A DNA stretch of 64,000 bases from CBDDHT01 sp965227905 (GTDB lineage Bacteria; Pseudomonadota; Alphaproteobacteria; Rhizobiales; Methyloligellaceae): NCBI GenBank assembly GCA_965227905.1, contig OZ245780.1, positions 5,332,001-5,396,000 on the forward strand. The letters are read 5' to 3'. Under the pieces are notes generated by a model. The model made no database searches. It was given only the letters and a program-made list of their open reading frames with translations, and was not told the origin of the DNA. This document shows positions 26,996 to 36,350 of this stretch, piece by piece; the first letter of the stretch is position 1; each line of letters opens with the position of its first letter. The translations under genes and the position numbers were made by a program.

Positions 26996-28171
26996 ATGCC
27001 TGCGTCCTCTTCCGGCCCTGTTCTGAGCGCGACGGAACTGCTCGACCGCCTCATTGCGTTCGACACGGTCAGCGCCAAATCCAACCTCGAGCTCATCGCC
27101 TTCGTGGAGGATTATCTGCAGGCCCATGGCATCGCGTCCGAGCGCGTCACCAACGAGGAAGGCACAAAGGCCAACCTGTTCGCGACGATCGGTCCGGACA
27201 GCACAGGCGGCATCGGCCTTTCCGGCCACACGGATGTGGTCCCTGTTGAAGGCCAGGCCTGGGACACCGATCCCTTCAAGATGACGGCGGCAAACGGCCT
27301 GCTGCATGGCCGCGGCACATCCGACATGAAAGGTTTTATCGCCTGCGTTCTGGCGCATGTTCCCGCCTTCAAGGCCCGCAAGCTTGCCGTTCCGATCCAT
27401 CTGCTCTTTTCCTATGACGAGGAAGTCGGCTGCACAGGGGTACGGCCCATGATCGCCGAGTTCGGCCGCCGGCTGGTGCGCCCGCGCCTGATCGTCGTCG
27501 GCGAGCCTACCTCCATGACCGTCGTCGATGCACACAAAGGTATTCACGCCTTCGTCACCGAGATTACGGGCCTGGAGGCCCATTCGAGCATGCCGCAGCT
27601 CGGCGTCGACGCCATTCTCGCGGCCGGAAAACTGGTCACCGAAATCGGCCGGATCGCGGCCGAGCTGGAAGAGCGCGCCGACGGCCCGCGCTTTCTGCCT
27701 CCTTATACGACCCTGAACGTCGGCAAGATCACCGGCGGGACGGTGCTCAATATCATTCCCCGGAATGCGACGCTCGAATGGCACTTTCGCAACGTGCCGA
27801 CAACGGACCCGGAGGAGATCCCGAAACGGGTGGCGGACTTCGCCGAGACGCAGCTTCTGCCTGACATGCGCAAGGGCTCGCCGATTGCCGACATCGTCAC
27901 GCGAAAGACCAATACGGTCCCGGCCTTCCAGGCGCCGGCAGGCTCCGAGGCGCTGTCGCTTGCGCTGAACCTCGCCGGCCAGAACGAGCTTTTCGCCGTC
28001 TGCTATGGGACAGAGGCGGGCCTGTTCGAGAACGCGGGATGCCCGAGTATTGTCTGCGGCCCTGGCGATATCGCGCAGGCGCACAAGGCGAACGAGTTCA
28101 TTGCGGTGGATCAGCTCGCGGCCTGCTCGGCGTTTCTGGACCGGTTGGCGGACTTTGCGGAGACGGGCTGA
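26996..28171 (+). CDS. argE: Acetylornithine deacetylase
   Basis: Hydrolyses N-acetylornithine to ornithine and acetate in arginine synthesis. It has 391 residues of the M20 metallopeptidase fold. Metal-ligand motifs are SGHTDVVPVEGQAW near 76, GRGTSDMKGFIAC near 106-118 and the catalytic FSYDEEVGCTGVR near 138. A dimerisation domain follows at about 180-290, then the last histidine/glutamate region CYGTEAGLF. ATG 26996 follows CGGAA; an upstream in-frame ATG at 26924 would add 24 arginine-rich residues without support. argD and argF lie 28 kb away. Confidence 0.9.
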   Translation: MPASSSGPVLSATELLDRLIAFDTVSAKSNLELIAFVEDYLQAHGIASERVTNEEGTKANLFATIGPDSTGGIGLSGHTDVVPVEGQAWDTDPFKMTAANGLLHGRGTSDMKGFIACVLAHVPAFKARKLAVPIHLLFSYDEEVGCTGVRPMIAEFGRRLVRPRLIVVGEPTSMTVVDAHKGIHAFVTEITGLEAHSSMPQLGVDAILAAGKLVTEIGRIAAELEERADGPRFLPPYTTLNVGKITGGTVLNIIPRNATLEWHFRNVPTTDPEEIPKRVADFAETQLLPDMRKGSPIADIVTRKTNTVPAFQAPAGSEALSLALNLAGQNELFAVCYGTEAGLFENAGCPSIVCGPGDIAQAHKANEFIAVDQLAACSAFLDRLADFAETG

Positions 28172-28728
28172 AGCGGCGGCGGTCGATCGGTCGAATTGAG
28201 CGATCTCACCACACGATTCCCCCTTTGCATGGGGTTGTTTTGTCGAAATTGCGTTATCCCCCCTGTTCTGCTTCCTCGAAATCGGGTTTTTCCCGTGTTG
28301 GAGCACGGGCCGAAGTTCGGATTCCGGATGTTTAAACGCGGTCCCATCGCTAGAGGTTCATCCGCTGTTGCAGGTGAGGGCCCTGACCTGATCGTGGTGG
28401 TTCCAAGCTCGTGCTAAACGTCTTGAAGTAAATTGCAGCCTGAAACCCATCAGCATCACTTCCCGCACTGGATGCGGGATCCAGGGCGACGACGCACAAA
28501 CGTGCCATGATGCCCTGGGTCCCGCATCAAGTGCGGGACGTACATTGGCGTTTAAGCGGCAAGCTCTACGAGATTATGCCGCGCGTCTTGTATGGACGCA
28601 TTGCGGGAAGCCCCTCAGAGTCTCTATGAGTCGACACCATCAAACAAGATGGTTGATGATCGCCGGCGACCTGATCAATTGCCGAAACGCTCGCTCCCGA
28701 CCGCATCGCCAACGCCTGGAGAATCCGT
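28172..28728. other. Intergenic region with a large inverted repeat
   Basis: 557 bases without a convincing gene. Apart from the inverted repeat at 28461-28538 it shows a pyrimidine-rich stretch near 28220-28290. Short frames here lack ribosome-binding sites and protein-like composition. Confidence 0.5.
28461..28538. repeat. 27-base imperfect inverted repeat (REP-like element)
   Basis: The left arm (28461-28487) and the reverse complement of the right arm (28512-28538) agree at 25 of 27 positions, with a 24-base spacer. Each arm itself contains a CCCGCA..TGCGGG palindrome. This resembles dispersed intergenic palindromes in alphaproteobacterial genomes rather than a terminator, as no T-run follows. 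Confidence 0.7.
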
Positions 28729-29139
28729 ATGACGCACCCCGACAGAACACCCAACATCCCGGAAGTCGTCGAAGAGATCCGCCAGCTCTTCGAGCGCTAC
28801 GAAACAGCGCTGGTGGAAAAAGACGTCGACGTCCTCGACGACACCTTCTGGCAAAGCCCGCACACCATCCGCTATGCGCTGCACGAGAACGGCTATGGCT
28901 TCGACGAAATCCACAAGCATCGTGTCAGCCGGCCGGCTGGACCCGGGATAAAGGAGAAGCGATTGCGACTGGAGATCCTGACGCTTGGTCGTGATTTCGC
29001 GACGGTGAATTTGGAATTCAAAGTGACGGGGCGAGATCTAGTTGGCCGTCAGAGCCAGACCTGGGTGCGGTTTGCTGACGACGGATGGAAGGTCGTTGCA
29101 GCGCATGTGTCGACGGTGAATGAAGAGGCGCTTTGGTGA
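28729..29139 (+). CDS. AtzH-like / HpxZ-like protein (DUF3225)
   Basis: A 136-residue NTF2-like protein similar to the AtzH/HpxZ group, small proteins found with amidases or oxalurate breakdown genes. Typical features are an N-terminal helix LFERYETALVEKDVDVLDDTFW near 18-39, PHTIRYALHENGYGFDEI near 44-60, and SQTWVRFADDGWKVVAAHVS at the end. TGGAGAA precedes the ATG. No amidase or purine-degradation gene is nearby, so it is an orphan member. Confidence 0.82.
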   Translation: MTHPDRTPNIPEVVEEIRQLFERYETALVEKDVDVLDDTFWQSPHTIRYALHENGYGFDEIHKHRVSRPAGPGIKEKRLRLEILTLGRDFATVNLEFKVTGRDLVGRQSQTWVRFADDGWKVVAAHVSTVNEEALW

Positions 29140-29433
29140 TAACTAAAAAGGATCAACGACTAGAATTGTCGGGTACCAAATACAACGTCGTTGTAATTCC
29201 GAGGCATCGGTGTCTCCGGCCGGTAAAGATATAGAGCGGCCGGCAGACAACCGGCATTGCTGGCCATACCACTCCTACCTCTTTTCTATTCCGACCACCC
29301 TTCCACGCCGGAAACCACTCCGTTGATTCAAATGTTCATCTACGGTTCACTTGAGAGTCAGTAGGTCTGGTAAATGCGGCAGTCGATCTGATTGATAATT
29401 TGACGATGGTTCAGATGGTTGGGCGATAGACAG

Positions 29434-32400
29434 ATGAGAAAACAAGATCTGACAAAGACGAAAGCCGACATTTGCCAGCGTAGATCGAGACGCAAGGGTT
29501 TTCAGCGCAGAGCCTGGCTCACACCAATTGCGCTATCCCTGCTCTTGATGACCGCGGCCCTATGCAACCGGCTCGTCTCAGATGAGGCGCATGCTGGAGC
29601 CGAAGGCGGCGCCGTCCCGACCGTTCAAATCGGCCATTCGGATTTCATCCGGACCGTCCGTTTCTCTCCGGACGGATCGAAGATCCTCTCTCACGGTGCT
29701 GAAGGGACAGCGAAGCTTTGGGATGTGGCGACAGGGCGCCTGATCCGCACCTTTGGCCTCAGCGGCAGCAAGCTCGAAAAGGTCGGGTTTTCGCCTGATG
29801 GCGCACGTGTGGTCGCCAGCGCGGATCTCAACGAGGGCGTCACCATCTGGGATGCGGAAACGGGCCGACCCATTACCAATATCAAGAATGAGAAAGACAT
29901 TGCGTATACGACGTTTGTTGCCGTGTCACCGGACGGACGGGCCATTCTGACGAGCGGTATCGACGACCTGAAGTTTTGGGACGCCGAAAAAGGCTCGTTG
30001 ATCCGCAAGATCGACGTCAAAGACGGAGAAGGGGATGACCGTTTCGGCGCTTTTTCAGCCGATGGCAGGCAGGCGGTCATCGCAACCGAGTTCGGCGAGA
30101 CGGTCAAGATCTGGGACATTGCAGAAGGCCGGCTCTTGAGCAGTGCGAAGCGACCGGCCGGGTCCGTGTACGCGGCAACTTTCGGACCGGATGGAGCCCG
30201 CATCGTTGTCGCGGGCGAAGATGGCGACCGTGTAAGCGTGGTGGACGCCCGGACCGGCCGCGCGCTTCGCACCATCGAACTGGGTCGACGTATTATTACG
30301 TCGCTGACCCTGTCGTCTGACGGCCGGCGTATCGGTGTAGGGTACGTTGAAGAGATCGAAGACAAAGAAGCCCATGGCATCCATATCTATGACGCCCAAT
30401 CTGGCCGACGCCTTCGCGCAATCACATCAGTGAAACCTCATGTGTATCCCATTGCCTTATCACACGATGGGCGACGCGTAGCGGCCGTTCTCGACGAAGA
30501 TTCCCTGAATGTTTGGGACATCGACAGTGACGCATTGCTGCGTGATTTTCGCGGGTCTCAAACCTCCTTTCACGAGATCTCCGTCTCGGCGGACGGCAAG
30601 CGCATCGCCGGACTGGGCGGTCTGCAGGAGTGGCTCAATCTCTGGGATACGACAACCGGCCGGCATATCCGCTCCATTGAAGGTCATGACGGTTATGTCG
30701 ACACCGGGTTGTTTTCGAACACGCCAGCACACGTCTTTTCCGGCAGTGGCGACAAGACCGCCAAGCTCTGGAATGCGGAAACAGGCCGCCTGATCCGCAC
30801 CTTCAAAGGCCACAGTGACCGGATCGGTGCGCTTGCCGTTTCGCGGGATGGGAGACGCCTGCTGACGGGTAGCTGGGACAAGACGGTTAAGCTCTGGGAC
30901 GTTGCGAGCGGGCGCCTTCTGCGGACCTTCAAGGACCATTCCAAGGAGATCATTGCCCTTGCCTTCGCACCCGACGGCAAGCGATTTGTCTCCAGCAATG
31001 CGGATGAGACGATTCGTCTTTGGGATGTGGAGACAGGCAAGCTCGTCCACGAGCTCAAGGGCCATCACCTGATTGCACTTTCGCTCGCATACACGCCGGA
31101 TGGAGGCCTCATTGCGGCGAGTGGGCAAGATTACAAAGTTTGGTTCTGGGACGCGGAAACAGGTCGAAACGTCCGCACAATCGAAAGCCTTGGTGGCTAT
31201 GTCAAAGGTTGGGAGAACGGGATCATCTTCAGTACCGAAGGCCATTCCGAGAGCATCAATTCGATCGCGTTTTCTCCCGATGGCAAAACGCTTCTCTCCG
31301 GGAGCGACGACCAGACAATGAAGCTTTGGGACACCCGAAGAGGGCGGCTGATCCGCACCTTCAAGGATCACACGACCGATGTCACGTCCGTAGCGTTTTT
31401 GGGTGACGGCAAGCGCATTGCTTCGGCAAGCGGCGACGGGATCAGGATCTGGGACAAGCAGAGCGGCCGCCTTCTGGTCACGCTGACCAAGTTCGCAGAG
31501 GGCGAATGGATGGCGATAACGCCGGAAGGCTATTTCGCCGCCTCAAAGAATGGCGCGAAGAAGCTCATTCTGGTTCGCGGCTATGAGACCTATTCGATCG
31601 ATCAGTTTTATCAACGCCTCTACCGCCCGGATCTCGTGCGCGAGAAGCTGGCCGGCGATCCGACCGGCAAAGTGCGCGAAGCGGCAGCTAAGCTGGACCT
31701 GGATAAGATCTTCAACAGCGGCGCGGCGCCGAAAGTCACGATTGTCGGCCCCGGCGACGGTACCAAGGTGACGGACGACAAATTTACCGCCAAAGCGGAG
31801 GTGAGCGACCAGGGCGGCGGCATCGGTCGCATCGAATGGCGGGTGAACGGCCTCACACTCGGTGTGCAAACCAAGCGCGGTCTGGATCGCATCGCGAAAG
31901 GACAGACGGGCAAGAAGGCGCTCACCCTTCAACTGGACGTCTGGCTGGAACCGGGCACGAACATCATCGAGGTCGTCGCCTATAACGCCAAGAACCTGAT
32001 GGCGTCCGAACCTGCCAAAATCACGGTGACGTGGGACGGCCGATCCTCAAAAACACCCCCTCGCCTGCATGTCCTGGCGGTGGGCATCAACAACTATTTC
32101 GACGCCCGCCTGAAGCTGAATTATGCCGTGCCTGACGCGAAAGCTTTCGGGGCGGCGCTGAGCGGGGCCGGCGGCGGGCTCTACGAGAAAGTGACCGTCA
32201 CCACGGTCCTGGACAGCGATGCGACAGCCGAGGGCCTGGAAGCCACCTTCGCGGGCCTGGCAGGCAAAGTGCGCCCGCGCGACGTCTTCGTCTTCTTCCT
32301 TGCAGGCCACGGCAAGACGGTTGACGGGCGCTACTATTTCATTCCGCAGGATTTCCGCTACAGGAGCGCGCAATCGATCGTCAACAAGGGGATTGGCCAA

Positions 32401-33048
32401 GACCAGTGGCAGCGCTGGTTCTCCAAGATCCCGGCGCGTAAATCAATTTTGCTCTACGATACCTGTGAGAGCGGCTCTCTAACGGGCGCGCGTATAGCAA
32501 CGCGCGGCCTGGAACGGGTGGCGGCACTGGAGAAGCTGACGCGGGCCATGGGCCGCACGGTCCTGTCTGCTGCGACAGACGACGCCCCGGCACTTGAAGG
32601 TTATCGCGGCCATGGCGTCTTTACCTATGCGCTGCTGGACGCACTGAACAAATCCGACACCAACCAGAACGGCCTTATCGAGATTACCGAACTCGCCGGC
32701 CATGTGGATGCCCGGGTGCCGGAAATCAGCCAGTCCGCCTTCGGCCAACGCCAACTGCCGCAAATGAACATTGTGGGATCGAACTTTCCTCTGGCTAAGA
32801 GGACTGCTGCAGTCAGCGATCGACTGTCCAAGACGCAAAGTCCCGCCATTTCCAAGAAGCCGACACACGTGGTGATCAAACCAACCGATCTCTTCCCAAA
32901 GGTTGGAGGTATCGGAAAGACGCTTGCGAAGTTGAAGCCAGGGACGATGGTGACGTTGGTTCGTACGGAGAACGGGTGGACTCTGATTGCCAAGGAAGGG
33001 AAACAGCTTGGGTTTGTGGTGGATGGGAGTTTGGCTGAAGCCCGATAG
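29434..33048 (+). CDS. Exported WD40-repeat / caspase-like (C14) protein
   Basis: About 1204 residues. An N-terminal hydrophobic segment ending AHAGAEG (about 24-50) indicates export. About 14 WD40 blades span 66-700, many ending KLWD or IWD. A linker (FYQRLYRPDLVREKLAG) and an Ig-like module (about 765-870) follow. The caspase-like p20 domain starts near 875 (LAVGINNYFDARL), with catalytic His959 in FFLAGHGKT and Cys1011 in YDTCESGS. An SH3-like tail closes the protein (about 1150-1200). It is likely a cysteine endopeptidase with a beta-propeller recognition module in the periplasm or outside; no substrate is evident. ATG 29434 or TTG 29419 may start it. Confidence 0.9.
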   Translation: MRKQDLTKTKADICQRRSRRKGFQRRAWLTPIALSLLLMTAALCNRLVSDEAHAGAEGGAVPTVQIGHSDFIRTVRFSPDGSKILSHGAEGTAKLWDVATGRLIRTFGLSGSKLEKVGFSPDGARVVASADLNEGVTIWDAETGRPITNIKNEKDIAYTTFVAVSPDGRAILTSGIDDLKFWDAEKGSLIRKIDVKDGEGDDRFGAFSADGRQAVIATEFGETVKIWDIAEGRLLSSAKRPAGSVYAATFGPDGARIVVAGEDGDRVSVVDARTGRALRTIELGRRIITSLTLSSDGRRIGVGYVEEIEDKEAHGIHIYDAQSGRRLRAITSVKPHVYPIALSHDGRRVAAVLDEDSLNVWDIDSDALLRDFRGSQTSFHEISVSADGKRIAGLGGLQEWLNLWDTTTGRHIRSIEGHDGYVDTGLFSNTPAHVFSGSGDKTAKLWNAETGRLIRTFKGHSDRIGALAVSRDGRRLLTGSWDKTVKLWDVASGRLLRTFKDHSKEIIALAFAPDGKRFVSSNADETIRLWDVETGKLVHELKGHHLIALSLAYTPDGGLIAASGQDYKVWFWDAETGRNVRTIESLGGYVKGWENGIIFSTEGHSESINSIAFSPDGKTLLSGSDDQTMKLWDTRRGRLIRTFKDHTTDVTSVAFLGDGKRIASASGDGIRIWDKQSGRLLVTLTKFAEGEWMAITPEGYFAASKNGAKKLILVRGYETYSIDQFYQRLYRPDLVREKLAGDPTGKVREAAAKLDLDKIFNSGAAPKVTIVGPGDGTKVTDDKFTAKAEVSDQGGGIGRIEWRVNGLTLGVQTKRGLDRIAKGQTGKKALTLQLDVWLEPGTNIIEVVAYNAKNLMASEPAKITVTWDGRSSKTPPRLHVLAVGINNYFDARLKLNYAVPDAKAFGAALSGAGGGLYEKVTVTTVLDSDATAEGLEATFAGLAGKVRPRDVFVFFLAGHGKTVDGRYYFIPQDFRYRSAQSIVNKGIGQDQWQRWFSKIPARKSILLYDTCESGSLTGARIATRGLERVAALEKLTRAMGRTVLSAATDDAPALEGYRGHGVFTYALLDALNKSDTNQNGLIEITELAGHVDARVPEISQSAFGQRQLPQMNIVGSNFPLAKRTAAVSDRLSKTQSPAISKKPTHVVIKPTDLFPKVGGIGKTLAKLKPGTMVTLVRTENGWTLIAKEGKQLGFVVDGSLAEAR

Positions 33049-33491
33049 TTTTTGGCCAAAACACTACGGGAATTCGTTGAACAACATTTTTCAAACTTTT
33101 AGGACTGACAAATTTTCAGTATTTATCAACGTGTCACCAAAACATCCTCTATTCAGAAATTAGTAATGCGTCATGATATTGAGAACGGGCTCGGAAGGAT
33201 TTACCGGATGGCGCCGAGTTTTCAGATGCCTTCGCCGACCTCGATCGCATGCGCACAGCTCCCCGTTGGACCTTTAACGATGCCGTGGTGGAAGCGGATG
33301 CAGCGTTCGGGCGGCATGGTAGATCTAGATCGTGAGCACATTAAATCGACGCCGCACCAAATCCTAGTTTCCACTTTGCCCCTGCAAATAAACAATAATA
33401 CTTTGAATCGCCTTCGCTTGTTACCAATTCAATTAAATCAATATCGGAGGTTAAATGTGTCGTCACCGTAATGCCGCCCCCGTAAACACTC
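33049..33491. other. Intergenic region, left edge of AT-rich patch
   Basis: 443 bases between two convergent genes. It contains the gene remnant at 33183-33335 and otherwise AT-rich sequence from about 33060-33170 and 33380-33470, with no promoter or terminator that stands out. Confidence 0.45.
33183..33335 (+). pseudogene. Possible gene remnant (about 50 codons, no start)
   Basis: An open stretch after a TGA reads ERARKDLPDGAEFSDAFADL and onward to a TGA at 33333. Its composition looks like a real GC-rich protein and differs sharply from the AT-rich DNA around it, but there is no start codon or ribosome-binding site. It may be the C-terminal scrap of a deleted gene. The family is not recognised. 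Confidence 0.3.
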
Positions 33492-34121
33492 CTATTGCTT
33501 TTGCTTCTTTGGCGACAGAATTATAAATCCACGACTGATTGTTGAAACCTCATTTGATTTTAACTTTTTGTTCTTGAAAAAAATTTCAACAACTCCCTGA
33601 ACGCCCAACACTAGAAAACTCACACCAGACATGCCGCGAAATGTTCTCGATTTCATATTTTTGTAAATTTTCTCTGTTGCCCTAGATTTTATCCTCGGCG
33701 TGATCAAATCTTTTGGAATATTTACATATATCCATTTCCCAATATCTTTTCGATCAATGTTTTCGGTGTTAATTTTATTGCCAATTCTATAACCCTGGTA
33801 TGCGACACCAGATAAACCCAATTCTGCTAAGCCTTTCTTGAAATCCTGTGTCGAGATGTCCATTAACCCCCTATGCTTATTTTCAAATGGATTAAATACT
33901 TCCTTTGGTTTTTTATCGCCATCCCGCTTTATCAGAATTCGCTTTTCACTCAAGAGTGGCGTCCCCCTAAAAAGCCCACTAAGCTCTGTTGCCTCAAAAA
34001 TACTTTTGGCATTCTCTTCTTTCACCTCTTCAGACAGAGCGCCGCAACACGAAAACAACATAAAAAACAAAATAAAAGCGATATTCACTGAATAAAAATA
34101 TCCAATCTTGCAATAACTCAT
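33492..34121 (-). CDS. AT-rich exported protein of unknown function
   Basis: A 209-residue protein with a signal peptide or lipoprotein-like N-terminus (NIAFILFFMLFSCCGALSEE; the paired cysteines near 25 are in a lipobox-like setting). A soluble lysine-rich region follows, then a hydrophobic stretch near 168-186 (SFLVLGVQGVVEIFF) and a basic tail ending SPKKQKQ. Codons are strongly A/T-ending (AAA, ATT, TTT), unlike all neighbours, which points to recent acquisition. No family recognised. It faces the WD40-caspase gene tail-to-tail, and a functional link is speculative. Confidence 0.6.
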   Translation of the reverse strand: MSYCKIGYFYSVNIAFILFFMLFSCCGALSEEVKEENAKSIFEATELSGLFRGTPLLSEKRILIKRDGDKKPKEVFNPFENKHRGLMDISTQDFKKGLAELGLSGVAYQGYRIGNKINTENIDRKDIGKWIYVNIPKDLITPRIKSRATEKIYKNMKSRTFRGMSGVSFLVLGVQGVVEIFFKNKKLKSNEVSTISRGFIILSPKKQKQ

Positions 34122-34437
34122 ATCAGAAAACCCTCAATTTATCACCAGTGTTACGCTGAAATTCACTTGCTCTATATAATTGCCTGCATTCCTATAAATT
34201 GCAACCAGCACGCCCATTCTATTTGCATTCGAGTTTGCGAAATATGGACTTGGTTAGAACGAGTCATGTATCGTATTGATGAGCTTATAAAAGCTGTTAC
34301 TGAAGCACCTCATAATTGCTTCCCCAATTACAATTGCAGTCGATACCTACTCGGCTTGCGAATGCCAAAAGAGTTAGCCCTACATCGACGCACAGCGCGT
34401 CGAAAGGCAAAGACACATGATCGAGAACAAGTCAGAG
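34122..34437. other. AT-rich intergenic region
   Basis: 316 bases upstream of the AT-rich gene, which reads away from it, and downstream of the hydrolase gene on the same strand. The base composition returns to normal near 34340. A plus-strand frame crosses it but has no coding character, and no inverted or direct repeats marking an insertion were seen. Confidence 0.4.
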
Positions 34438-35409
34438 TTATTGCAAAAAGGCTTCCGCACATCGGTCATGCCAGCTCTCGCTATGACCGCTTGCATGGAA
34501 ACCAACATGACCACCGCCGTTGGGCATAAATATCTGAACATTCGCCGGCAACCTTCGCTCGAGAACTACATATGAATCGGCCGGGATCCAGGGATCATTG
34601 CGGGCGTGGATCATCAATGTGGGCGTGCGAATGCTCGGCACAAATTGGGCTCCGGCCGTGCGGGCATAATAGTCGCTTGCATCGGCGAAACCGTTTCTGG
34701 GTGCAATAAAGCAATCATCATACTCCCAGATCGTTTTGGCGCCAGCGATCGCGATCCGCTCACTCTCGGCAAGCGCCGCTCCGGGCGCGGTGCTTTCCTC
34801 CTTGATCCGCCGCAAGAGCCAGGCGTGATAGATCTTGTTGCGGGGCGACAGGAGACGCCGTGCAGCCTCTGCTGGCTCGATGGGCGCTGAAACCGTCACA
34901 GCACTGTGGATCGGCAATCCCCCCGCATGATTGGCCAGCAGATTGATCAGAATATTTCCGCCCAACGAATATCCAATCAGGCAGATCCCGCGTTCACACA
35001 GCTCGCTGTCCAGTGCCGCCAGAGCGTCGTGTAAATCGATTGCACAGCCGGCATGATAGTGGCCGCGGCAGGTCCGACGTGAAGGACCAGCGCCGCGGAG
35101 ATTGAGCCGCACCACATGCCGCCCTCGCCTGAGATGGAAACACGCACTCGCCCGCATATAGGCGCTGCCCTCGCAGCCGGTGAGGCCGTGGATCAGAACG
35201 ACGAGAGGACTCGCCACAGGGTTTTCGGGCCGATCAAGCATCGCTGCCAGCCTGTCGCCACTGCCGTCTGACATGGGGAACAAGAGCCGCTCGGATGTTG
35301 CCGGCAGGATGTATCTCGCCCGCACCAGCATGTTGCGCAGCGTCTGCAGATCACCGCCCCACCAAGGCGCGCGCGCGCGAAAGGCCGGTGGATAGTCTGC
35401 TGCGCTCAT
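34438..35409 (-). CDS. YheT-family alpha/beta hydrolase
   Basis: About 323 residues of the YheT/ABHD1-3 group of serine hydrolases. It begins YPPAFRARAPWWGGDLQTL, then VLIHGLTGCEGSAYM near 68, RLNLRGAGPSRRT near 96, nucleophile GYSLGGNILINL near 140, acid in MIHARNDPWIP near 276 and histidine in GGGHVGFH near 304. Substrates of the bacterial members are not known. ATG 35409 is used; GTG 35427 is also in frame. Its 5' end abuts the broken exporter gene, so the junction may be a deletion endpoint. Confidence 0.88.
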   Translation of the reverse strand: MSAADYPPAFRARAPWWGGDLQTLRNMLVRARYILPATSERLLFPMSDGSGDRLAAMLDRPENPVASPLVVLIHGLTGCEGSAYMRASACFHLRRGRHVVRLNLRGAGPSRRTCRGHYHAGCAIDLHDALAALDSELCERGICLIGYSLGGNILINLLANHAGGLPIHSAVTVSAPIEPAEAARRLLSPRNKIYHAWLLRRIKEESTAPGAALAESERIAIAGAKTIWEYDDCFIAPRNGFADASDYYARTAGAQFVPSIRTPTLMIHARNDPWIPADSYVVLERRLPANVQIFMPNGGGHVGFHASGHSESWHDRCAEAFLQ

Positions 35410-35429
35410 GGGCCGAAAAAACTCCACAC

Positions 35430-35644
35430 CATCCGTTTATCGTTCTCCAGGGCTTGGTGAAAGGCGCGAAGATCAGCGCCGCGGATGCGATCCTGAACCA
35501 GGCGACGCCCAGAACGCCGACCGCCGGAAACAGCAACACGGCGAAGGATGGGCCGAGATAATGGAAGATCGCGCTGACGCCGAACCACATTTGCGGCGGC
35601 ACGCTCTCTGCCGCCCTGTTGAACGTCATTTTCCTGCCAATCAT
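35430..35644 (-). pseudogene. Truncated RhtA/EamA-type exporter
   Basis: The first about 67 residues match the N-terminus of RhtA-like drug/metabolite (EamA) exporters. A first helix (VSAIFHYLGPSFAVLLFPAV) is followed by GVAWFRIASAALIFAPFTKPWR. Then the sequence turns into unrelated residues and runs into the YheT gene. The normal protein has about ten helices and 290 residues, so at least three quarters is missing. The intact Lrp/AsnC regulator lies divergently next to it, the usual arrangement for such exporters. Confidence 0.7.
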
Positions 35645-35751
35645 AGCCCTTACTCCCGCTCTGGACTTATGATCGGCGCATTAACGGCTGTTTTACAGGC
35701 CATAACAAATGTAATATCGTGATTCAATTCGAATAATCGAAGGTCTGAATC

Positions 35752-36225
35752 GTGAATCGCTTACGATATCAAAATGGCAGCCTCGACAGGGCGGACAGAG
35801 AGATTCTGGATGCCTTGATCGCCAATGCCCGCACCAGCAACGCGGAATTGGGGCGAATGGTCGGCCTGTCGGCCCCCAGCGTCGCTGAGCGGATCAAGCG
35901 GCTCGAGGAAGCCGGGGTCATCGAGGGATATTCAGCGACGATCAACCCGAGCGCTCTGGGACTCCCAATCACGGCCTGGCTTCGCATCAGGCCGACACCT
36001 GGTGAACTGCAAACGGTCGTCAAGATTCTTCAAAGCCGCCCAGAAATCGTGGCGTGCGACCGGATCACGGGCGAAGACTGCTTCATTGCCCGGGCGCACG
36101 TTCAATCAGTGGCCGATCTGGAAACGCTGATCGATGCGCTGATCTCCCACTCCATGACAAATACGTCGGTCGTTCAGTCGTCGCCCGTCGCGCAGCGATT
36201 GCCGGAGTTTCCGCGCGCCGACTGA
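35752..36225 (+). CDS. Lrp/AsnC-family transcriptional regulator
   Basis: A 157-residue regulator with an N-terminal winged helix-turn-helix (LDRADREILDALIANARTS, then AELGRMVGLSAPSVAERIKRL) and a C-terminal RAM effector domain (about 75-150, with ITGEDCFIARAHV). Lrp/AsnC proteins sense amino acids. It starts at GTG 35752. It probably once controlled the neighbouring exporter, now truncated, and may have remaining targets elsewhere. Confidence 0.92.
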   Translation: MNRLRYQNGSLDRADREILDALIANARTSNAELGRMVGLSAPSVAERIKRLEEAGVIEGYSATINPSALGLPITAWLRIRPTPGELQTVVKILQSRPEIVACDRITGEDCFIARAHVQSVADLETLIDALISHSMTNTSVVQSSPVAQRLPEFPRAD

Positions 36226-36350
36226 ACATCTCCCTGCACGAGAACTGTATCCGAATCCTGAAAATCTGGTCCGGGTCTCGATGATCCCTGCACGGGGCGC
36301 GTCCATAACGCACCGATGCGAATGGGACACATCCGACAGGGGGCCACGGA

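Noticed and set aside
26795..28306. 503-codon minus-strand frame
   Set aside because: It mirrors argE, whose metal-site motifs are unmistakable.
34167..34529. 120-codon plus-strand frame in the AT-rich region
   Set aside because: It overlaps the end of the YheT gene, lacks a ribosome-binding site and changes composition midway.
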